Source: Reticulitermes speratus (taxonomy: Eukaryota; Arthropoda; Insecta; Blattodea; Rhinotermitidae). From it: DNA of 64,000 nt. Positions within the stretch are counted from its first letter, which is position 1. Each line of letters opens with the position of its first letter. Under the pieces are notes generated by a model that searched no databases, was not told where the DNA came from, and saw only the letters and a program-made list of their open reading frames with translations. Both the position numbers and the translations under genes were made by a program. The stretch lies in NCBI GenBank assembly GCA_021186555.1, contig JAJKFL010000013.1:31452743-31516742 (forward strand), read 5' to 3'. Below, in pieces: positions 54,119 to 64,000 of the stretch.

Positions 54119-55969
54119 AGTCCTATTATCGACCACTTTCATTCAGCACACGACAGAAAATCTCGATACCACATGACTATGAATTTGCTATTTGTTCTCT
54201 ACATGTTACTGTAGTAAACCCTCGTATGTAATTAAATGTTAATGTCAATTGGCACTGACATGAGTTAGAAACGTCCACAACAATTATGCCTACACAGTCA
54301 AATGTGTGTACAGTAGTACCTCGCTTTACGGCGCTTTTCAATTATATTCATTTTTATTATTTTCGGCGCTTGCCTTGCTCTTACGGCGTTGACGCGCACA
54401 TCAGCCGAGTTATTATTTATTATTTTTACTTTCATATCGTTTTTTTTCGGCCTAGCTCTATGCGCACTTAATATATGATAGTATGAACATGTTTTAAGGC
54501 TTTTATATGCACTAGCAAGTGAAAAAAAGCACGTCATTCGCTTTACGGCGATATTCGCTTTACAGTGGTAGTCTGGAACCTAACCTGCCATATTAGTGAG
54601 GTATGCCTGTATGCAAGGCAACTCTTCTTCGTATGATGCAAGTATGTAACATACAGATTCTTCTCCCACTACAACACTTGTAGCTTATTTGGAGTGTAAA
54701 TGAATGTAGCCTTGCAGACTTCATGGGGAACCAATTTCCATAACTTTTGGGGTAAAATTCTGAACAGTAGGCAGTACACAATCTCTGAATGACACTGACT
54801 TTATGAATTCTCTCTAATTTGTACTTTCATTCTCTTTTCACACACCAACTCCTTGTCAGTTCTACACAACAGCATTCACTGCATTTCTAAACCACTACTT
54901 TACACTTACAAGGTACAGGATTGATTTCAACATAACAAACATAACTTTCCAATACTGAAAAACCACTCACACAAAAACAATACTAACACCTAACACAGAA
55001 CAATAAAATTGGAGGGAAGAAGCCTTGTCACCATATTTCACAACTGTATTCCTTATCAGAGAAGCTAAAGTTCCTGCAAATCAGATATATTTGTAGAGTT
55101 AATGTATACAACTACTATTTTTTAAAAATCCAACACAACAGGTTCATGGGCTATTCCGATTAAATCACCACCACAATCTCACAAACTCTCTCTCTCTCTC
55201 ACATACACACACACACATAACCTGTACTTTTTATTTTTCCAAGGTCATTCTTGGCAAAAATTAGCATAAAATTTCTACAACAGTCCCAGTCTTTTGAAAT
55301 ATGTATGTATGGGAATATGTGTACCTATTTCAAGATGTTTTGGCATTAATATGAAATAACAATAAAACCACTAAATTCCCTGACAGGGCAGACTATCTTC
55401 ACAGATAATTAAATAAAAGTTTAGTTATTAGCACATCATTGCATTCTTCTTGTTTTGAAAATAGAAGCATATTCCTCCAAAACGTAATTTCTACCGGACA
55501 ACACAGCATACCATCTCAGAATTATCAGGCTCCACCATAAGAGCCTCTTAATTTGCAGTGTAAACAATCAAGCTGACTTTGTTTAAAATGCTGTAGTCAC
55601 TGACACTTAAAAATACTCATATCTTGTTAATGAACGCAATACTGACTAGTCCAGAGGCTCCTGTAGCCATAAAACTTGCCCTCCTTTTTTCCCTTTGTCT
55701 TATAGAATTCATATCATGTTACATCAGGGCTGACAACACACATACAGCGACTCAAGTCGCAGTTGCCAGACAGATTAAAAGACAAAAAATGCATTCCACA
55801 ATGGATAGGCTTCACGTTTTCATAGTACTGATTATAAAAACACACAAAATGTAAAGACTTATTCACGCATACATAAAGGTTAGGCTGTTAGATTGCATGT
55901 TATAGCCACCATTTGCAGAAGCAACAAACAAAAAAAAAACAAAAAAGAAAAAGGAGGTGATCTACCAAT
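54119..55969. other. Unique-looking AT-rich sequence
   Basis: No repeat family recognised except (TC)n/(CA)n at 55184-55217. Short frames show no protein features. Probably intergenic. Confidence 0.4.
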
Positions 55970-56125
55970 GCGTGATTTCAGGCTTCCGTTGCAGCGTAAA
56001 TGAGACCTGTCCTCTTCTAGGATTTTATGCAGTGTACATTGTTAGTTTTTGGGAAATACTATCAGTCCGACCTTCAAGGGTCAAGCAGACTGCCTGACCC
56101 TTGAAGATGTGATCTAACAAGTTTA
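55970..56125. mobile_element. PS retroelement end, strongly diverged
   Basis: 'tgatttcaggcttccgttgc' start, 'cctcttctaggattttatgc', then an inverted pair 'gaccttcaagggtcaagcag' / 'ctgcctgacccttgaagatg'. Confidence 0.65.
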
Positions 56126-56454
56126 TGCTTAAGTTTTCATGCTCTGTAAAACTCAATCTGCAGGATGGCAACAGGCAAGTCAGTTACTGACACTATCTGT
56201 GTTGGCATTATAATTTCCATTACATCCAAAACAAGAACATAGCAATGCAAAAATGAGAGCAAGTTTCATTACATTACAATTTTTATCCACAAATATTACT
56301 CCTGTTGTAGGAATCAGAGTATTTTAAAGTTTGGTCAATAAAGAATAGTAAACAGGTATTACACAGAATATACTGCATATGTTAGTCTACTTTGTTCCCC
56401 ACACTATGAACATGCATGGCAGAGTAAAGGTATAAATCCATGCATTAAACTTAT
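56126..56454. other. Unassigned sequence
   Basis: Nothing recognised. Confidence 0.4.
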
Positions 56455-56865
56455 CAGATCAGAAGCATCTGGAAAGTTTTGAAATGTGGTGCTGGAGAGG
56501 AACGGAGAAGATCAGTTGGACCGATCGTGTGAGAAATGAAGAAGTATTACACAGGGTCAATGAGGAGAGGAATATCGTACGTACAATACAAGGAAGAAAG
56601 GCTAACTGGATTGGTCACATCTTGCGTAGAAACTGCCTTCTGAAACATGTGATTGAAGGAAAGTTAGAGGGAAGGATAGAAATGACGGGAGGACGAGGGA
56701 GATGACGTAAGCAGCTACTGGATGACCTTAAGGGAAAGAGAAGATACTGGAAATTGAAAGAGGAAGCACTAGATCGCACCCTGTGGAGAACTCGCTTTGG
56801 AAGAGGCTACAGACCTGTCATAAGAGACTACAGAATGAATGAATGAAAGAATGAATGAATGATGC
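56455..56865 (+). pseudogene. NLR-1 reverse-transcriptase C-terminal end
   Basis: FEMWCWRGTEKISWTDRVRN, EEVLHRVNEERNIVRTIQGR, KANWIGHILRRNCLLKHVIE, then the linker after a stop near 56705 and the terminal WRTRFGRGYRPV peptide. (GAAT)n tail at 56834-56862. Fewer interruptions than other copies. Confidence 0.88.
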
Positions 56866-57029
56866 CTTAGCATTAGTTTCAGGACAATGATCAGTTTCAT
56901 ACCCCAGTTGCTTCATTTATGGGGAAAGAGTGCATGGTACATACATACAGTGAATGCTGTGGAGGAAACACACATCAGTGGCCACTCACTAGTGACTAAG
57001 CCATCCTGACCTATCCCATCATGTCTGCA

Positions 57030-57250
57030 CACATTAATCATAAAAGAACACAGACCAAGAAGTAAGGTCTTCTTGGATGTGACACAGTGTGACAGGTTAG
57101 TGGTTCCTTGAAGACTGCAGCAGTTCAAGACAAATCTACTTCTTGGACTGCTGCAACCCTTGAAGATGAAGACACCGTGTTCCTTCAACACGTCAGGAAC
57201 CATTACCCCACCGACACTATTATCAAAGACCTGATTCCTCAACCACACCA
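57030..57250. mobile_element. Inverted repeat, possibly PS-derived
   Basis: 'ggttccttgaagactgcagc' region and the facing 'ctgctgcaacccttgaagat', plus an outer 'agaccaagaagtaagg' block. Resembles the PS layout (cttgaagat then gaaccattacc) but the GAAAC core is lost. Confidence 0.4.
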
Positions 57251-59019
57251 CTGTGGAAACCTCAGTTACAGCCAACAGTAACTCGCAGATTTCGTTCCTC
57301 CAGTGTATCTAGTACAGGTAGTTCTCACTTCATAGTTTTGATTTACGTGGTCAGACACTTACCTTTATGTAGTGTGGAATGAACCTTCAAATTGCAATGC
57401 CACAAATTGTGGCAATTGTACTGATAACACACATACATTGTACAAAAAGTGGACGAAGCTCACAATTTGTTGCCACCTACATACGACCAGTGTCGGCATC
57501 TCGTCACGCGAGTCACTTCGCACTGGGATGTCTCAATTTCTGCATGACTTCACACAGTGAACACACATTCCATGTTGTACTTTTGCGAACTGTTCTCCCC
57601 TTCCACTGTCAGGCAAGTCTACTACTTCCTTCTTCCTATGCCCCCAGCACAGCAGATGAGGATGAATGCAGCTCAAAAGTTGCTCAAAATGTATAAGCAG
57701 ACATCAGTTATTACACCGAAATGTACATGGAGAAGAACAGGCAGGTACAGCAGTTGACCTAAATGTTTTTTTCAAAATGGGAACCTCACCTCTGTTTCAA
57801 ATTATTGTACACTGTATTAATTTGGAACTTCCATGATGTTTGGTAGGCAAATGTAGGAATGTACTCCTCCTAAACAGGGCATTTCAATTATTTTATACGG
57901 GAAAATGGTTCCAGTTTTACATGAATTTGATTTATGCAACAATTTTCAGGAACACATTAATAGTGCAAATCAAGAAAAACCTGTTTTGGGAGTGGAGAGT
58001 GTGAAAACATCTCCTTCGAGCAGCAAGATGGGGCACAAATCAGAATTCTGGCCTCTTGAGTCTGTCTTAAATTTTAGTTTCAATTTACATGAGACATTTC
58101 AATTTGTTACGTACAGCCATTGGCTACACAAGTGTATGACTTTAATTAATTTACTATCACAAATTTCCCAAGCACAAAATGCTGTTTACTGAATTCTAAC
58201 AAGCTGCTGTGAATTCCACACATACACAAAACAGCCTTCACACTCGAATAGAGCAATACTTACCATGCAGTCTCTCTTTTCATTACTACAAAAACATTAA
58301 AGATCTCTTCATGAAAGCTGTGGAAAGTTCAGGATTCATGTATTACATGTTAAAAAAATTAATTTATCCAAATTCTCAAACCCCATTCAAGGCATAAATG
58401 TAAACAACAATCATTACAGTTAGGCTTCAAATATCTCAAGGGAAAAGACTAATACATACATGGGCAAATAATATTAGTCTTGTATGAACAGCATATAATG
58501 ACCTGAACATAAGTGAATCAATTGGATATGAACCAGTGGTGTGCCTCTTACAATAAAACATGGCATTCATCAAAACAAGGCAATCAAATACCTAATGGCT
58601 ACTTAAGTATTACTTAGTTTTACTGAGGCTAGAGAAATAAGTCCCATGGATTAACCCCCTCCTTATCTCGCTCTTATCAGTTACACTTCCGCCTCCTGCA
58701 CCGCATCTTCCTACATTCCTCTCCAATCACCTAGAAATATATTGGTAGTAATATCTATACGATAACCCCCTCCTAGGTACAAGAACTTTGGGCTGGTTGA
58801 CACAAACCAGACGGGCCTGTAGGGGAATAAAACAGTAGGCAGATTGCGGTAAGTATTGCACATCTTCATTCTTGACATCCAGTGTGCTTCTTCCCATAGC
58901 CCCAGCAGGAGGAATGTTTGGTAATTCATCCCAGCCCCCTCCCCATCCCCCCCCCCCCCCCAAGTACTGGGATGAAGACCCATTGCATTTCAGGACAGTG
59001 ACAACAGACAGAAGACATA
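57251..59019. other. Unique-looking AT-rich sequence
   Basis: No recognised repeat; C15-16 homopolymer at 58947-58962. Frames at 57379-57757 overlap on one strand without family features. Probably intergenic. Confidence 0.4.
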
Positions 59020-59388
59020 CTTAAGAATCAAGTTTATTTATCCACATCTGGTGTAAGAACTTGAGTGAGATATTGGAATGGCAATTAGGTTCCAGTATGC
59101 TTATAAATTTATATTTACAATATTTATAGGTATATCTCAATCACACACACACCCCTCCCAGCAAAATAAAAGATAACCCATTGAATAAATGTGCACTACT
59201 GAGACCATATTAAATGCTTAAAGGAAGAACATCACTTCACAGTAATCAAACAAATAAATATCAAACAAGAACCAGTTGCTGTAGCAGTAATCATACAGTG
59301 TGCTTCAGTGTGTGTGCACAGTTGCTCTGGACAGATGGCAAGGAGGACCATTAGGCTGCTCTGATACTCTGGATAATCTGGAAGACAG
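59020..59388 (-). CDS. Possible terminal exon of a minus-strand gene
   Basis: The minus strand shows a T-rich tract and TTGTTGTTGCAG just upstream, a good splice acceptor ending at 59389. The exon then reads, in the frame open across the junction, VFQIIQSIRAA and a stop (59351-59353). About 310 nt further down is AATAAA (59038-59033), followed within ~15-30 nt by a GT/T-rich tract (tgtcttctgtctgttgtc complement). Together this fits a last exon with a short coding tail. The protein is not identified, and upstream exons would lie beyond 60 kb. The 12-codon coding part is too short to be secure. Confidence 0.3.
59033..59038 (-). terminator. Possible poly(A) signal AATAAA
   Basis: Hexamer on the minus strand followed by a GT-rich downstream element at ~58995-59017. 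Supports the terminal-exon model above only in combination. Confidence 0.3.
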
Positions 59389-59750
59389 CTGCAACAACAA
59401 AAATAAAATAAAATGACTCCCGTCTCAATGCAACATGCTGGGCAGTAATACCAGGTCTGTATTCAGGAGGTTTGTGTTCTGAATCTTGTCCACATTAACA
59501 GCTACAGTGGCTGAGGTTTTCCACAATCTTCCTCACTTTCACATAAGAAAAATCAGACCAGAACCTTTAGATAGGCTACAACAGCCTCCATCAAAGTCCT
59601 ACACTTCTTACCATTTATTCTCATATTTTATCTAACTGAACATTACACAACCTTGGCAGATGAAACCATGTCACCAAGCAATTCACTTAGAAAGAATTAG
59701 TTAAATAATTTCAATTAATTAATGCACGAATTAATAAACGAACTGATGAC
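59389..59750. other. Unassigned sequence (possible intron)
   Basis: Carries the polypyrimidine tract (minus strand) next to the candidate acceptor. Nothing else recognised. Confidence 0.35.
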
Positions 59751-59764
59751 GAGGATAATGATGG

Positions 59765-60400
59765 TGCTGTAGATATGTGCACATGAAGCACACATGGGAG
59801 AGATGAGATGTGTGGGGCACATGACACACACATGGGAGAGATGAGATATGTGGGCACGCAGCACACACATGGGAGAGATGAGATATGTGGGCACGCAGCA
59901 CACACATGGGAGAGATGAGATATGTGGGGCACGCAGCACACACATGGGAGAGATGAGATATGTGGAGCATGCAGCACACACATGGGAGAGATGAGATATG
60001 TGGGGCACGCAGCACACACATGGGGGAGATGAGATATGTGGGGCACGCAGCACACACATGGGAGAGATGAGATATGTGGGGCACGCAGCACACACATGGG
60101 AGAGATGAGATATGTGGGGCACGTGGCACACACATGGGAGAGATGAGATATGTGGGGCACGTGGCACACACATGAGAGAGATGAGATGTGTGGGCATGCG
60201 GCAGGCATGGGAGAGATATGTAGGGCATGAAGCACACATGAGAGAGGTAAGACAGATGGGCCTGCAGCACACATAGGAAAGATAATACAAGTGTACATAA
60301 GGCACACATAAGAGAGAGAAGATAGGTGGGCATGGGGCACACACATAAGATAAGATGGGTGGCATATGTGGTGCACATCTGAAACATAAGATGAACAGAG
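59765..60400. repeat. 37/38-bp tandem array
   Basis: Unit 'gcacgcagcacacacatggg' + 'agagatgagatatgtggg', 37 or 38 bp depending on a GGG/GGGG slip. About 12 good units (59775-60190), then decaying ones. All three minus-strand frames stay open for 230-249 codons because the unit has no minus-strand stop. These (cysteine/proline/histidine-rich) are not genes. Confidence 0.95.
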
Positions 60401-60570
60401 AATATAGCACACATGGAAGACATGATAAAAACACAGCTAGTAACATACTTCTAAAAGGTATCACAAATGGAATTATCTACTTCAAGCACTTTATGTACTG
60501 TCTCATATTATAAAATACAAAACTATAAATAAAAGATTTTACGTTGTGTTCACCGTGCATTTTGATAACA
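60401..60570. other. Spacer with ACCGTGCAT motif
   Basis: 60552-60560 'accgtgcat' borders the hammerhead palindrome, as at other such loci. Confidence 0.45.
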
Positions 60571-60619
60571 TTCAACAATTAAATCAACACATGCACTTTA
60601 TTTCTTAGGTATGTTCATA

Positions 60620-60665
60620 AACACTACACATGTTTCGGCTGCAACAGTGCCATCATCAGGGGGTT
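60620..60665 (-). ncRNA. Hammerhead ribozyme motif
   Basis: Minus strand: AACCCC, CTGATGA (60659-60653), extra T, GGC..GCC hairpin, GAAAC (60636-60632), ATGT loop, GTA (60627-60625), GTGTT. Stem I has one C.T mismatch compared with the partner copy. Confidence 0.65.
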
Positions 60666-60756
60666 CAAGGTCACATTCACTTTAACATTCACTGTTCCAT
60701 TTAGTATCATTTGTGATACCAAATGGAACAGTGAATGTTAAAGTGAACGTGACCTT

Positions 60757-60802
60757 GAACCCCTGATGATGGCACTGCTGCAGCCGAAACATGTGTAGGG
60801 TT
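60757..60802 (+). ncRNA. Hammerhead ribozyme motif, second-best copy
   Basis: AACCC (60758-60762) pairs with GGGTT (60798-60802). CTGATGA (60763-60769), extra T, 3-bp stem GGC/GCC (60771-60785), GAAA (60786-60789), stem III A-U and C-G with tetraloop ATGT, cleavage after A60797 in GTA. Confidence 0.72.
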
Positions 60803-60851
60803 AATGAACATACCTAAGAAATAAAGTGTATTTGTTGGTTTAATTGTTGAA

Positions 60852-61282
60852 TATAAATAAAAGACTTCATAAAACACTACATTTTGGAGACAGCATTGGT
60901 CTCCATCATCATGTTTATAACTAAGTTTAAGATCTACTCATTTGGGCCTGACAGTGGCAAAGAAATTGTGATGATAGTAGATAATTTTGGTTTATTTGAA
61001 CTACATGTGTGTGTGTTGCTGCTTGTGGTTTTATTAAATGGTATTTTAATTCACCTTAATGGCTGTCCTGGTTTTAGGTCTATAGTCAACGATACAATTT
61101 TTATGATAATTTCTTTTCGCCTTACTCCCACGTAACCAGACATTAGGCATAGTCAGAGAATGCCAGTTCAAGTGACATCAGCTCCGCAGAAGCTGACAGT
61201 AACCATGCCTATTGAGCCCAAATGAGTTAAATCTTAACCCAGTTGTTTAATCTCTGGAGAGGGACCAATCCTGTCCTTGAAA
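60852..61282. other. Unassigned sequence
   Basis: The 83-codon plus frame 60884-61135 is hydrophobic but matches no family I know. Confidence 0.4.
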
Positions 61283-61375
61283 TGAGTACTCTTCTGGGAT
61301 ATTATGTGGTGTAATATCCCAGAAGAGCGTAGATCTCATCAACATCGCGGTGGAAGCCTGAAATCAAGGCTGTCC
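61283..61375 (+). mobile_element. PS retroelement ends, collapsed inverted pair
   Basis: 'actcttctgggatattatgt' directly facing 'taatatcccagaagagcgta', then 'gatctcatcaacatcgcggt' and 'ggaagcctgaaatca'. The loop is almost gone. Confidence 0.8.
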
Positions 61376-61510
61376 TTGAAACGTTGGATTTCATTTAGGG
61401 GTTTCTTAATTCCCTACTTCCTTTTACTTATCTTTTAACACAGACAAAATCCATGAAGTAGATTATTCCATATGGATAATATTAGTTTCATAATTAAACT
61501 TTATGTTTTG

Positions 61511-61646
61511 ATTATTAATAAGTCACCAACTAAATGCACTTCTTTATTTAAAGAACACTACAAGGCTTCTTTAAAACGTTAGATAAAAACCCCTTGTAGT
61601 GTTCTTTAAATAAAGAAGTGTATTTAGTTGGCGACTTATTAATAAT
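61511..61646. repeat. Inverted repeat, ~52-bp arms
   Basis: 'attattaataagtcaccaac' to 'aacactacaagg' inverted as 'ccttgtagtgttctttaaat' to 'gttggcgacttattaataat'. It is followed by ATGCACGGT, the terminal motif of the hammerhead elements. Confidence 0.85.
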
Positions 61647-61859
61647 TAGTAAAAGATGCACGGTGAAATAAAAAAAAATGTATGTTTTGAATTATATCAA
61701 ATTCTTTGGTAAGCAGGTCCATAAAAACATGGTAAATTCCAAAATGGCCAGTTAAAACATAAGTATCTCCTGTATTTAATCAGGCTACCAGTAGAGGGGA
61801 CAGCAACAAATAAAAAGGCAATTACTAAATGATGTATTGGAAAGGATGTTAAATGAAAT

Positions 61860-61990
61860 GGTGCTAGCTTCCTTTTCTTCTTCTTCTTCTTCTTCTTGGA
61901 CTACTCAGACCTTGACGATGGAGGGAGCAAGGTGCTCTGACACATTGGTAACTCTTTACCAATTAACACAGCATGACATTTCAGAATAAT
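61860..61990. mobile_element. PS-like remnant and (CTT)n
   Basis: (TTC)7 at 61877-61898. Then 'gaccttgacgatggag' and 'ttggtaactctttacc', a diverged PS order. Confidence 0.35.
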
Positions 61991-62044
61991 TTTATCCTTA
62001 TCAACACTGCTCTGAGAACCTCAAATCTCACACAGCAAGCCTAG

Positions 62045-62200
62045 TTTAAGGTACTATTCCAGCACTTGCCTGGAGGGACTGAGGAAAACCAGCCGACCTG
62101 ATTCAAACACAAGACCTGCCAAATAAGAAGTAGGAGCACTACACGCTTGACTAAGACATTCAATACCTCAGTTCAATGCATGTTAGGGTGTAGTGGTTAG
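62045..62200 (-). mobile_element. SINE-like fragment (family H)
   Basis: Contains 'ggtactattccagcactt' and 'ggactgaggaaaacc', the complement of the 26030-26190 block. Followed by a B-box-like 'gattcaaaca'. Confidence 0.5.
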
Positions 62201-62842
62201 CATCACTGCTCCACAAGACATAACATAAAAATAACTATGTAGAGATATAAGTAAATGTAAACACAGCAGTGTGAACATAACATTATTAAGCAAACTTACA
62301 TACAAAGCTAATCCATTTGTACCTCAGCACAGTTTTTATGGGTCTATTTAGAATGTGGTACACCCCGGTTTCAAGTGTGGCACAGCAAAAGGCACCACAG
62401 ATTACGGATTACAGATGGACAACACGGGAAATGTGGGATAAGACACGGGTGCCACACAGACAGACAGCAGAGGAAACAGAAGGTGTACCAGATTCTAAGG
62501 TACAGCTGTCCTTTTGAGGCTGAATGTGCCATTAACAAACTGACAGAGTACTAACTGTCATGTCCCTGTGACGTTCTAGTATATCAGCTCTGAGAAAGAA
62601 GCAAAACTTTATGTTGCCAGCAAACGTATTCACTGCACTTGGAAGTACCACAGCAGTGGAAGAAATAACAATAAATACAGTAACACTTAGTCAACTGCAT
62701 AAAAATTGCTGACATTCATTTCTCAGAATTAAATTGGGAAAAGTGAAGAAACTTTTTTTTCTAATCATCAGTGTGGATTCTAACATTAACTAACATGAAA
62801 TAAATGGTATACACACTAATGTGTGGTTGATATGTTAATTTA
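62201..62842. other. Unassigned sequence
   Basis: The 66-codon plus frame 62317-62517 has no recognised features. Confidence 0.4.
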
Positions 62843-63021
62843 CCATATTTACGCAGATATAAGATGACCCTTCATATAAGACAACCCTCTTTAAGAACTT
62901 CGGTTTTGGGGAAAACACCTACGCAGAAAATGTTTCCCCTCACATGTGATTATAAGGTGACCCCTATTTCTCAAACAATGAACTAGGAAAAAATTTTACT
63001 CTTCTCTTTGCATAAATATGG
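62843..63021. mobile_element. Tc1/mariner-type MITE, 179 bp
   Basis: TIR CCATATTTACGCA / TGCATAAATATGG (12 of 13 pair). TA at 62841-62842 and 63022-63023. Subterminal 'gatataagatgaccc' repeated inside as 'gattataaggtgacccc'. Confidence 0.8.
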
Positions 63022-63239
63022 TATTAGGCAAACAAATACAAGAACTCTAGAGACGCTGCTGTCAAAGGTTGGTCTATAAACAAATGCAGAAAAGCAACAA
63101 TATTTTCATACCACGTCACCAGAATGAAGCATAAAATCATAACATACAAACAGCTATTTATTCCTTCCAACATTTTGGAATGACATGAACAAACCAAAAT
63201 TACTCATGTAGATACTATGAGCGAATTAAATTTGGCAAT

Positions 63240-63690
63240 TGCTCACTATCATTCTGTTCAGAATCTTTTGTCCTCCTGTCTGGACTGTTGTTCTGTATGG
63301 ATCTGAAACTTGGTCTCTTGCACTAAGAGAACACAGACTGTGGTGTGTGAAATCCGGGTGCTCACAGAACTGTTATGGCCCAACAAAAGAGGAAATGAGA
63401 AGAGAATGGGCAACACTGCATAAGGAGAAACTTCGTGATTTCTACTCTTCACAAGATATTCTTTGAGTGATCTACTAAGGATTATAAGATGGGCAGAACA
63501 TGCAGCCCATGTGAAGGAAGAATGAATGTGTAAATGCTTTCATCCTGAACACTTACTGGGAAGAGACCATTTCAGAGTCATAGGCATGGATGAGAGGACA
63601 ATCATAGAATAGATCTAATGCAGCATGAACTATATTAAACTGGTGGACGACAGAATACAGTGGTAAAGTCTTGTGACCACACATTCACAT
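63240..63690 (+). pseudogene. NLR-2 reverse-transcriptase C-terminal remnant
   Basis: VVLYGSETWSLALREHRLWC, then GPTKEEMRREWATLHKEKLR and DFYSSQDIL correspond to the 46925 copy. Multiple stops after 63466; diverged tail. Confidence 0.8.
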
Positions 63691-64000
63691 GGTAGCAGGT
63701 TTCCTAACCTGTTCAACACCATCAATGAAAAGGCTGTGAGCTGAAGTCGTGACAGCATACTTTCAAAGCAGTGTTGGCCTACATGCATTTCAGCTAGCCT
63801 ATTTCGAAAACCACAGATTACAATCACTACAAAATCACATGTTCTTGTGGGTCTAAATTTGAATTATCTTTAAACCCATCACTAAAATTTACACAGAAAA
63901 ACCAACAATTATTAAACAAGTATATATATACATGTATGTACACATGTGTGCTTTTTCTTTTTTGCATAATTTCAACTACCAACTAATTTCTTATTGGTTA
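63691..64000. other. Unassigned sequence to window end
   Basis: Nothing recognised; short TA/TG-rich patch at 63920-63950. Confidence 0.4.

Larger units (their letters stand above)
60571..60851. mobile_element. Penelope-like palindrome with hammerheads on both strands
   Basis: 281-bp inverted repeat (TTCAACAATTA .. TAATTGTTGAA). Arms ~130 bp with few mismatches, centre near 60713. One hammerhead motif per arm, pointing outward. No ORF. Confidence 0.8.

Noticed and set aside
57379-57757. 105- and 66-codon plus-strand frames
   Set aside because: Overlapping frames of the same strand with no recognisable motif, flanked by no convincing splice signals.
59711-60464. Three long overlapping minus-strand open frames (230-249 codons)
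   Set aside because: Entirely produced by the stop-free 37/38-bp tandem unit; all frames are equally open and the composition is repetitive.
60884-61135. Hydrophobic 83-codon frame
   Set aside because: AT-rich chance frame; no family resemblance and no gene signals around it.
62317-62517. 66-codon frame with balanced composition
   Set aside because: An acceptor-like CAG precedes it, but no donor, no homology recognised, and the strand conflicts with the other weak gene signals nearby.

Overview
The window looks like gene-poor, repeat-dominated DNA from a large insect genome. No complete protein-coding gene, rRNA or functional tRNA was recognised. The SINE families, the two non-LTR retrotransposon 3' ends and the short peptides they encode match repeats I associate with Blattodea (cockroach or termite). 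That assignment rests on pattern memory, not a search.

Layout. 0-21 kb is a mosaic of tRNA-derived SINEs (SINE-A, B, C), 5'-truncated non-LTR ends (NLR-1 with an AATG-type tail, NLR-2 with a TTAG-type tail), a hAT-type MITE with target duplication, a pogo/Tigger-like MITE, foldback elements, and 73-bp and 31-bp tandem arrays. 21.6-23.6 kb is one interspersed repeat (family E) whose interior has expanded into a 72-bp minisatellite of about 22 units. 24-33 kb holds a degraded mariner transposase, a second copy of the hAT MITE in opposite orientation, a 40-bp array, an internally deleted NLR-2 derivative and a nested SINE-into-target-duplication insertion. 33.1-36.4 kb is a homogeneous 149-bp satellite (about 22 units) with a clear variant-block boundary. 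37-45 kb contains a young-looking deleted mariner-type element with about 40-bp terminal repeats, a 41-bp array interrupted by a retro-insertion, a CTAG-rich 31-bp array with local 62-bp dimers, and an ~830-bp inverted repeat. 45-53 kb returns to retroelement ends and small inverted-repeat elements. From ~53 kb the repeat density drops. Two weak gene signals on the minus strand appear there: a promoter/first-exon-like segment (53.9-54.1 kb) and a terminal-exon-like segment with poly(A) signals (59.0-59.4 kb).

Main discovery-type signal. Hammerhead-ribozyme-like motifs recur throughout the window on both strands. The order is stem I, CTGANGA, a short hairpin, GAAAC, a 2-5 nt loop, GTA, and the stem I complement. 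They are often paired head-to-head in inverted repeats. The best copies are 51803-51848 (6-bp perfect stem I) and 60757-60802. This architecture is the published signature of Penelope-like retroelements, whose pseudo-LTRs carry minimal type I hammerheads. No Penelope reverse transcriptase was seen, so these would be LTR-only remnants or short non-autonomous derivatives. Most copies are decayed and self-cleavage is untested.

These sequences do not work together as a pathway. They are selfish-element debris, plus satellites that in at least two cases visibly grew out of a transposable element.
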